Source: Amoebidium appalachense
Taxonomy: Eukaryota > Ichthyosporea
Length of the DNA stretch: 64,000 bases
Reading direction: 5' to 3'
Assembly: GCA_963693365.1 (NCBI GenBank)
Contig: CAVNZM010000012.1
Location: forward strand, 6,262,001-6,326,000
Shown here in pieces: positions 56,313 to 64,000 of the stretch (position 1 is the stretch's first letter; every line of letters begins with the position of its first letter). Made by a program: the position numbers and the translations under genes. Under the pieces are notes generated by a model. That model was not told where the DNA came from and ran no database searches. It worked only from the letters and a program-made list of their open reading frames with translations.

Positions 56313-56715
56313 CCAAAGCTGTGAATAGCTTTTTATGGCTGTACAGGAATGTCACGCACCGGCCCGACCTGGTGCACCGTGTGTGTGTGTTGCCGCAGCC
56401 GCACCCACACACGCGGGAAGGACTTGCAAATGCGTGGCCAGCTATTGTGAAGCACAGAAGCAGGAATAGTCAGCCAAAAGAGAGCCGCTGAAATATCGGA
56501 CGGCTTGGAAGAGCGAAGCAGGGAACCGGCAGGGGCACCTGGGTGGTGGTGGGTGTGGGATGGCCAGGGGGGAGTTGGGGGGGAGAGAGGGACGGGGGGA
56601 AGAGTGGGTGTGGAGGGGGTGTCAGGGAAGGAGGGAGGGAGATGAAGTACTTAGAACGAAGAAGAGGCAGGGGCAGAGAGGGGGGAAGGGGGGAGGGGGG
56701 GGGGGGGGGGCGGGA

Positions 56716-56751
<36 letters not shown>

Positions 56752-57195
56752 AGAGAGGGGACGAGATCCAGCTTGCACGGCACTATGGCATGGTAAAACA
56801 GCTGACGAGTTTATATCGTCATACGTTCTCTGTAAACACCGAGTAAATAATATTACGTAGGCAGCTGTATCTGTGAAGTGACGTATGCATGCGCTGGTCG
56901 TGCATGTGTAAACGCTTCTGTGCAAATGTGGTGGTGAATGATGTGTTACTAATTACGATGCCACTTCCCGAAATGTCATCTTCGCTTCTGTGCACCTGTG
57001 AAGATATAGTTTGCTAATCATTCAGTAAAGATTAACGCGTAGCCATACTACTACAACGTGCTCCTGTGTGTGTGTGTGTGTGTGCGCGCGCGCGCGTGTG
57101 TATGTGGGTGTCTCACGGTGTGTGTGTGTGTGTGTGTTAATTGAGTGTGTGTGTGTGTGTGTGCGTGCGTGCGCGCGTGCGCGCGAGTATGTGCC

Positions 57196-57248
<53 letters not shown>

Positions 57249-57498
57249 CCTCCCATGATGCGCGTGTTTATGTGTGTGTGTGGTGTGTGCCACAGTGCGG
57301 GTGCCGTGCACAATTGTGTGGTCCACGTGTGTGTATCTTTATCCGTGTGTGTGTATGTTACGGATGCTTCCCGAGTACGTTACAATTAATTTTATAAACA
57401 CACTTCCAGGTACTCACAGTGGGGTAATTGTGCTGCATTTCAAATGCTGCATTTTGTTCAACATTCGGAGGTGCACTGCGCAGCTGCAGGCCGGTGCT

Positions 57499-57554
57499 AA
57501 GGCCTCCTACCAGACTGTACTCTATCAATAGAGTACAGTGAGTAGGGGGGCCTT
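57499..57554. repeat. Imperfect hairpin (family member 3)
   Basis: AAGGCCTCCTAC (57499-57510) pairs with GTAGGGGGGCCTT (57542-57554, one extra G plus a wobble). Inside, ACTGTACTCTAT (57514-57525) pairs perfectly with ATAGAGTACAGT (57528-57539) across a CA loop. Small internal loops CAG/GA separate the two stems. Confidence 0.85.
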
Positions 57555-59100
57555 GGCCGGTGCCCGGTGACAAAACAAAGCGATTGGTTTTAGCGAGGAG
57601 CCAATCGGAACAGTGCGTGGTACCGCTGCCAGCCAGCCTGCGCCCCGCATGCGGCGCATGATCATCATCATGTGGCTTGCGCATGCATGCATGGCATGCG
57701 CAACATACTCAGGCCCTGAGAGAGGTATGGTGCCGGACATCGTAGATTGACCCCTCTAGATCCTGGAGGCAACAATCGCGCTACGGACATGATGGTTGCA
57801 GTTTTGGATAGCTCTCGTCACAGGGATTACGGGGAATAGTAATGCCACGTTCTGCCGAGCTTTGGCTTAACGTCGAAGCGAGACGGGTTTCCATCCATTT
57901 GTTTCCATCGCCGCTGGTGCCACTTTTGTGCTGAACTTCAAGTTAATCGCAAGCATGTTGATAGGTATGAGTTTTTATGTCGCGTTTTACCACTTTCCCT
58001 ACGGGTGTCTGGTGACTGGCTGGCAATGTGACCACTTTAGACTTTTTGTCGAATTCTGTTGGTCGTCACATTGAGTATTTATATGATTTTCACACAGTGT
58101 TCAGGTATCTCAGTATGCACTTGTTACTGGATAACTCGTGAAGTTTTTAACGAATAAATGTCCAAAAATAAATTTCCTTATATACCATATATGGTATATT
58201 AGACTATTGGTCCGTTATGTCCACACCAATCAAATTGAGTGCGGGGATGAACCATGCATGTGCATAACGGCAGATCGTAATCCCCCATACTCCCTAACTC
58301 CCGATACTCAGTGGGGGCCAATAATCCTACATATGCAATTTGATCAATTACATAGTGAAATTTCAAAATGAACCCTTTGTCCTTAATGTCTTCTCAGTAT
58401 GCCGTGCATACTTGCATATCTTTCCGTCGAATAAATCCAGTCAAAAGAAAAAAAATAATTACGACGATTTTATTCCCCCCCTGCCCGGGGGCACTTGGCT
58501 GAGCCGAGCCAATAAGCAAATCGAAAGCAACAACATATCTAAATCTACGATGTCCGACACCATACAATAGCTATGCAGCCTGACAATAACAACCAGATCC
58601 CAGGCCAGATCTAACAAACAAAAACTTGATTTTTATGATATAACATTTGTTGGTGTATAGATATTTATTAGTGACATTATAAGTGTAGGAAGTGTATGTT
58701 AGTTTTCTAACTGGATGCACGGGACGGCCTTCCGATTTTTTTATTATTTTTTTTTTATGATCGCGATCGATCACTTCAGCAAAAGAGAGTATATCTGTCC
58801 CAAATATCTCCTCACCAAAATTTCGTTCTTCCAAGACTTAAACCCACAGGCTTTGCCGCTTTGCTGTGTCAACTCCAGCACGTGATCATTCTTTAAGCGT
58901 TATAAAGGGTATGTAATTTCTATCAGGTTTTAAGCTTTTTTTTTTTTCACATCTGTTGAAGTGCTGAATTGTTGTTGAACTGTCGTGGTTTACGTAAACG
59001 TAAAACATATCTAGTTTAATTGAAAATGCGTCATGGTAAACAAAAGGGTATAGGGGGAAAGCTGCCAAGCGGTTGTGTGCGCACTGCACTGACTGCAAAG

Positions 59101-59128
59101 CAAGGCCTCCTGCTCTGAGTAGGAGGCC
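59101..59128. repeat. Short hairpin (family member 4)
   Basis: CAAGGCCTCCT (59101-59111), loop GCTCTGAGT, AGGAGGCC (59121-59128). The inner stem seen in the other members is missing and the pairing is 8 bp. It is about 360 bases upstream of the TMEM65-like start codon. Confidence 0.75.
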
Positions 59129-59491
59129 CGCGCTGCGCTGCAAAGCTGAGGACTCGAGAAACGGAAACTTTGAACCGAGCCCCTGAGACGTTCACTACAA
59201 ACCGTTCTTTGAGAGCACTGCGCTTGGCCATTTCAAATTGCAGCATACGCCCAATGACAAAAATCGTAACAACAGGCTTAGTAAGTAGGCACGGTCTCTT
59301 CATACCAAACTTGCAGACCTAACCGTAGTCCCAGTCTCGCAACACAATTAGTGGCTCACCGGGGAAGCCTGAAGATTACCACCTCAGCTATATTAGTTTA
59401 GACTCACTACAGGACTTTCTCTTTTAGTTGTAATTAGTAAACTGCATATTTTTCGGCACACACAAACTTATTTTCTATAAGTCTGTTTAAA

Positions 59492-61206
59492 ATGTTTTCA
59501 AGAAACCTCACCCGGTCCTCTGTTCTTCTGAACAGCAAGCTACCGCTCACTCTTAGCCAAGCACACATCACAGTCACCAAGTTAGCAGCAACACAAGCAA
59601 CAACCCACATGCAGGCCAAACGAACGCATTTGCACACGTCGAACTCAAATCATCGTTCTAGCGTGGGAATCGCTGGTGATGCGGAGGCAATTACTCTCTT
59701 GGCCACCAAACTCAAGCAAGATCCAACCTTTGGGCAGAAGCTGTCTATGAAGCTGGACGAGAACACACGAAAAGCTCTGCAGGAGAGTCTGGAAGCGGAG
59801 CCACAGAAAGATGATGGTGAGGTTTCTTTTTTTCGTCCCGCTCGTCCTAATTTTTCTCCGTCTTATTTCCCTCTGCATCGTGTCTCTCTGTCTCTCTCCT
59901 TCCCTCCCCCCCCCCCCCCCCCCCCCAATACACACTCTTCCTCCCTGCCCCCCTAACTTCCCTTCCTCCCCTCCCCGCCCCCCCCCTCCCCCCCCCACCC
60001 ACCCTCCCTCTTGCTCTCCCTCTCTCCCTCCCTCACTCCCTCCCCCTCCCCCCCTCCCCCCCCCCCCCCCCTCTCTTTCTCTCTCTCTCATATCCCTCCC
60101 TCTCTTTCTCTCTCTCTTTCTCTATCGCTGCGTGTGGGTGTTCCTCCCCCCTATAATTATACCCCCCTTCCCCCTCTCCTCCCTATCTCTTCCAGCACAA
60201 AGAAAACAACTAAGTGTAACAGCCTGCCAGTTTGAAACTTCCACTTCAGCGGCTGTTCCCTTTCACCCACTCCCCACTTCACTCCTCCCCCCCCCCCCCC
60301 CTCCCCTTCCCCCCCCCCCCCCACCCACACACACACAAACACACCTTCACTCCCCCCCCCTCCCCCACCCACCCACCCACTCTCACCCAAACCTTCCACC
60401 TCTCCACACCAGTGCTCCTTGCCCCCCCTCCACCCCCACCACTCTCCCTTCCCTCACCTCGTCCAATTCTTCCCTTACACCACCCCCTACGTATTCTTTC
60501 TAATCTCAACCCACGCTCTTCGATCCAGTTCTCTTTCCAAACTTAACTAGCTCATCTCCCCTTCTCCCCCCTCTCTCCTATCCTCCCCACACACACACAC
60601 ACACCCTACCTGCACCCCCACTTCCACACCCCGTCACCCTGTCATTCACCTGTGCACACCTTTTAGCCATCATTTCTCTTCATTCTGCTGGCCCCATGAT
60701 TCCATTAGCGACAAACTTCCCTCTCTTTGTCTTCATTTCGCGTTTCTCGTACGTATGGAGTCCTTAACGGTGCTTTTCCTCATATAAGGCCTTCTTGTAC
60801 GCAGAAACCTCACAGACATGCTTTCAATTTTCCTTCCCCCCCCCCCCCTCGTGCTTGTCCATAACCCAACCCCCAGGCGTGATATTCGTCTGCACACTTC
60901 TCCTGCCCCCCCCCCCCCCCCCCCCCCCCCACTACTCCCCCTCCAACTCCCACCCCACCACATGCCTACCCTCCGCCCCCTCCCCCCTTCCCGCCTCCCC
61001 CCTTCCCGCCTCCCCCCACCCTTCCCCCTGACCCCGATGCTATCCTGGCCCTTTCTAGAACACAACCCAATAAACACCAGCTCACTGTACCCATAATCAC
61101 CCACGACATTCCAGCTTGATCACTACCTCCTCTTTTCTGTGCATTGCCCCCCTTCCCCCCCCCCTCCCTCCCCCCCCCCCCCCCCCCCCCCACACCACCA
61201 CCACCA

Positions 61207-61299
<93 letters not shown>

Positions 61300-61941
61300 G
61301 ACGGCTTCCCTTCCCTAACCCCATCTCAATGTCAAAAAAACCTCCACCCCTGCCTATCTTTTGCCAAAAGACACGTTTGCCCATCACACCGCGTCTCTCT
61401 CGATCTCCCGCGCTTTCTTACGATATTGAAAAATATCATTTTGTTCGGAGGCCTCGGCCTCAGGGCAGACCGATTTCAATCAGCATTCCATAAATAATCA
61501 AAAGCACCGTGTGCACACGTGCTTGTCCCATTCACTACCCTGACCCCCCCCCCCCCCTCCCGACCCCATATTCACCGTTTTGCTCACCTTGCTTGCATAA
61601 GCAACCCTGCTCGTCTTTGATCAAGACGGGTTGACCCTCCCAAGTTCAGTTGATGCTGCTGTCTGAGTTGGAGAGTCGTATATACGCGGGCTAAGGGGTC
61701 GAAACTCAGACGCAATTGATGACTTGGGCCCTCCCTGAGGATGGGCTCTGCTTATGACGCATACTGTGCGCATGGCTATGTTGCATACTTGAATGTTTGC
61801 CTTTGGATGTGTCCTTCGTGTATGCGTACTTCGTACCGTGTTCCGCATTCAAACCCCCCCCCCCCCCCCCCCGACCCCATGTGCAGACACATTCCCCCCT
61901 CCCCCCTTCGGGCCACCTTGTGTTCACATATCCTCCCCCCC

Positions 61942-62012
<71 letters not shown>

Positions 62013-62143
62013 ATGGAGCCGGGCTTGGCATTCATGTCCACCTACCTCCCGTCCCCCCGTCCCCCCCTCGATGCAAACTGCACAAACCTGCATTGCCTTT
62101 GCCATTGTGAATTTGCATTTCGTAATCTGCAGCACGTCCTATA

Positions 62144-62178
<35 letters not shown>

Positions 62179-62780
62179 TTGCCCTTTCCCTTCGCCCCTT
62201 TACCCCTTCTGTGTCTTTCTACCACCTCCCCTGGTTTCAAACTCTCAAAATGAAGGATAATGCCAAATCCCCCCTCCCTCAACTTCCCCCCCCCTGCCCC
62301 CCCCCCCCCCCCCTCCCCCCTCCCCTCCCCCCCCCCCCCCCCCCTCCCCCCCTCCTCCCCCACCCCCCTCCCCCCCCCGCCCGTTCCCCCCTTCAAACCT
62401 CTTCAGTTCTTTGGCTCTTAACCCCCCCCCCCCCCCCCCCCCCCCCGCCACACACACACACACCCCCTTCTTCCCCTTCCCTCCTTTCTACCACCCACCA
62501 ACCTCCTGGTTGACATTCCTTCCTTGCTCGTCTTTCACCATGCAACGTCTTCCCACCAGTTTCCACCCGTCCCATATTCCATATTTGCGTATTTTATGAT
62601 CCATTTTTCTGAATATTTACCGACGAAAACCCACTTTTCTGATATTTCAAAAACAAAAATCCCACAGGCAGCGCGGCATCCACCATGCCCCCCATCACCC
62701 GTGCGCAGTATATCAAGCTGGCCCTGAGGACCGGCGCCCCTTTCATGGTTTTTGGCTTTTGTGATAACTTTTTCATGATC
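59492..62780 (+). CDS. TMEM65-like mitochondrial membrane protein (N-terminal part)
   Basis: Exon 1 is 59492-59816 (ATG; donor GATGATG|GTGAGG) and exon 2 is 62668-62780 (acceptor CCCACAG, donor ATC|GTATGC), joined in phase 1. Residues 1-52 are rich in Arg, Ser and Thr without acidic residues, as in a mitochondrial presequence. Residues ~60-108 are a soluble segment (AEAITLLATKLKQDPTFGQK). Exon 2 encodes ITRAQYIKLALRTGAPFMVF, GFCDNFFMI, matching the start of the TMEM65 domain (SRAQLR...LPFIGFGFxDNxIMI). TMEM65 is an inner-membrane protein linked to mitochondrial Na+/Ca2+ handling. The remaining transmembrane exons are not found before 64000 and should lie beyond the window. The 2.85-kb intron is packed with C-runs, CA repeats and one structured repeat copy. 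Confidence 0.75.
59910..61300. repeat. Poly-C, (CT)n and (AC)n in TMEM65-like intron 1
   Basis: C-runs (59908-59926, 60058-60070, 60289-60322, 60907-60930, 61171-61191), CT-rich stretches (60010-60125) and a long (AC)n (61209-61298). All are pyrimidine or CA on the coding strand. Confidence 0.9.
61571..61872 (+). repeat. Structured dispersed repeat, copy S1, with oligo-C tail
   Basis: Starts TTCACCGTTTTGCTCACC. Visible folds: TTGCTT-GCAT-AAGCAA; CTCGTCTT-TGATC-AAGACGGG; outer stem CCAAGTTCA (61640-61648) with TGACTTGG (61720-61727, one bulged T); inner stem GTCTGAGTT (61661-61669) with AACTCAGAC (61703-61711); apical CGTAT/ATACG. The 3' half runs to GCATTCAAA and ends in C19 (61854-61872). 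It is 148/150 identical to S3 over the shared part. No credible ORF or tRNA-like A/B boxes. Lies in the TMEM65-like intron. Confidence 0.85.
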
Positions 62781-62787
62781 GTATGCG

Positions 62788-62830
<43 letters not shown>

Positions 62831-62996
62831 CCCAAAATGGTTCCTCAATGGTTCCCCAACCCCACCTTTCCCATAATTTCTAACATGTTCAGATTTGCTT
62901 ACTTGCCCGTGTGCATACGTTGGGGCGGATGTAGGCACCCATGCACACACACACACTCACACTAAAACATAAACAGACGTACACGCACGCACACGC

Positions 62997-63064
<68 letters not shown>

Positions 63065-63386
63065 ACGTACGCGCGAGCCTCCACAAATGCACATGCACAC
63101 ATGTACACACGGATACCCATCGGTTCACAAAGCAAGAGATGTCAATGTCACCGTCAACTTCTATACCTCCCATACACCCTTCTCCCCTCCCTCCCCCCCT
63201 CCCCCCCCCCCCCCCCCCCCCCTACCCACACCAACCACCACCACCACCACCATCTTCACCCCTCCCTCTCCCCCTCCCCCTCCCCCCCACCAACCCACCT
63301 ACCCACCTACCCAATCCATATACACACACCCCATATACGTGATGTGTTACATAACCTTTGCCCCCCCCTCCCCCCCCCCCCCCCCC

Positions 63387-63413
63387 GACGGGGGGCTTCC
63401 TAGAAGCCCCGTC
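63387..63413. repeat. GC-rich hairpin
   Basis: GACGGGG-GG-CTTC, loop CTA, GAAG-CCCCGTC: an 11-bp stem with a GG bulge, immediately after a C-run and 75 bases before repeat copy S2. Confidence 0.7.
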
Positions 63414-63487
63414 TCCTGAGTTCCTATCTATATTTTTCTTGCTTCTGCTTACTGCTGCAACTTTAACCCCCGGCCTTTCCCACTGCC

Positions 63488-63755
63488 CTTGCCTGCATAA
63501 GCAACCCTGCTCGTCTCTGATCAAGACGGGTGACCTACTCATGTTCAAGTGAAACAGTATCTGAGTTGGGTTTCGTTAACGAGGGGAATAGGTCGAAACT
63601 CGGGTACTGTGGATGACGTGGGCCCCCCCTGAGGATGGGCTCTGCTTATTATGCATACTCTTTATGTATGGCTTGCATTCTGCATCGTGTTATCCGTTTG
63701 TTCTTGTGTACTTCGTACTTTTTGACGCATTCAAAACCCCCCCCCCCCCCCCCCC
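63488..63755 (+). repeat. Structured dispersed repeat, copy S2 (diverged), with oligo-C tail
   Basis: Same layout as S1 but diverged in the middle. The inner stem is extended to 13 bp: CAGTATCTGAGTT (63555-63567) with AACTCGGGTACTG (63597-63609). Outer stem TCATGTTCA (63539-63547) with TGACGTGG (63614-63621). Several differences from S1 keep pairing. It ends GCATTCAAAA followed by C19. Confidence 0.85.
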
Positions 63756-63850
63756 TTTACTTCCATGCAACCGGGCATGGTTGCTCTGTGTCGTGCATCT
63801 GTAAGCACATACGTGTTTGTCGCTGCACTGCATTAGTTTGCACACACATC

Positions 63851-64000
63851 TTCACCGTTTTGCTCACCTTGCTTGCATAAGCAACCCTGCTCGTCTTTGA
63901 TCAAGACGGGTTGACCCACCCAAGTTCAGTTGATGCTGCTGTCTGAGTTGGAGCGTCGTATATACGCGGGCTAAGGGGTCGAAACTCAGACGCAATTGAT
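63851..64000 (+). repeat. Structured dispersed repeat, copy S3 (cut by window end)
   Basis: Nearly identical to S1 from TTCACCGTTTTGCTCACC through AACTCAGACGCAATTGAT, with two substitutions in 150 bases (CCCTCC/CCCACC and GAGAG/GAGCG). Neither substitution disrupts the proposed inner or outer stems. The 3' half is outside the window. Confidence 0.85.

Larger units (their letters stand above)
54106..59491. other. Divergent intergenic region, RhoGAP/TMEM65-like
   Basis: No firm gene. Holds C-runs (54360-54590), (CACG)n (55511-55545), a possible upstream RhoGAP exon (55674-55619), CCAAT boxes (56250-56312 and 57582-57605), G-runs (56690-56749), GT/GC arrays (57066-57245), hairpins (57499-57554 and 59101-59128), an 18-bp palindrome (about 58181-58198, TATACCATATATGGTATA) and a copy of the AGCAAC...TCTAAAT repeat (58494-58545). 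Confidence 0.5.
62781..64000. other. TMEM65-like intron 2 or downstream DNA with two repeat copies
   Basis: C-run (62790-62829), (AC)n (63003-63060), C-runs (63201-63222 and 63361-63386), a hairpin (63387-63413) and structured-repeat copies S2 and S3. DVNVTVNFY at about 63139-63165 could suggest a coding exon but does not join exon 2 in phase. Confidence 0.5.

Noticed and set aside
61571-61872. tRNA, 5S rRNA or snRNA reading of the structured repeat (GGTCGAAACTC resembles a B box)
   Set aside because: The T-arm does not form with a 7-base loop, no A box lies at proper spacing, and no U-snRNA signature sequence is present.
63139-63165. Third TMEM65-like exon encoding DVNVTVNFY
   Set aside because: No acceptor gives the phase required after exon 2, and the peptide lacks the glycine-rich helix expected next.
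61571-64000. Hammerhead-type ribozyme in the structured repeat
   Set aside because: GAAAC is present but no CUGAUGA core pairs with it on either strand.

Overview
This is eukaryotic nuclear DNA. Genes are split by canonical GT-AG introns (one GC-AG), and introns and intergenic DNA are saturated with (CA/GT)n, (CT/GA)n and very long poly-C/poly-G tracts. No rRNA, tRNA or CRISPR array is recognisable. I cannot name the organism. A family set of animal-like RhoGAP, KCTD/BTB and TMEM65, an AusD-like methyltransferase best known from fungi, and a secreted protein built from phase-1 symmetric exons would suit a unicellular opisthokont or holozoan (for example an ichthyosporean), but this is inference.

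Layout. 3-185: C-terminal fragment of a tyrosine recombinase. 1393-9973 (-): an eight-exon CLC chloride channel/transporter with a very large inserted loop. 13097-16910 (-): four-exon AusD-like SAM methyltransferase. 19257-28358 (+): eleven-exon secreted modular protein with three PAN/Apple-like modules followed by six SdrD_B-like beta-sandwich repeats. 32301-34280 (-): single-exon F-box/LRR protein. 39034-42194 (-): KCTD-type BTB protein with a propeller-like tail, interrupted by three frameshifts. 45667-54105 (-): nine-exon RhoGAP. 59492 onward (+): first two exons of a TMEM65-like mitochondrial membrane protein.

Exon models were built by hand from splice sites and reading phase. The methyltransferase, secreted protein and RhoGAP close in frame from start to stop. 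The CLC model closes except for one extra G in a G9 run.

The most unusual content is non-coding. (1) A dispersed repeat with an oligo-C 3' end and compensatory base changes between copies: three forward copies at 61571-64000, and 3'-half copies in RhoGAP introns. (2) Four intergenic hairpins sharing the base CAAGGCCTCCT/AGGAGGCCTTG but with different inner stems. (3) A 23-bp perfect inverted repeat 213 bp apart at 17299-17557. (4) E2F-like and CCAAT-box pairs upstream of genes. The genes do not form an obvious pathway; membrane transport, Rho signalling, ubiquitin ligase adaptors and a cell-surface or secreted protein lie side by side, as is usual for a eukaryotic chromosome.
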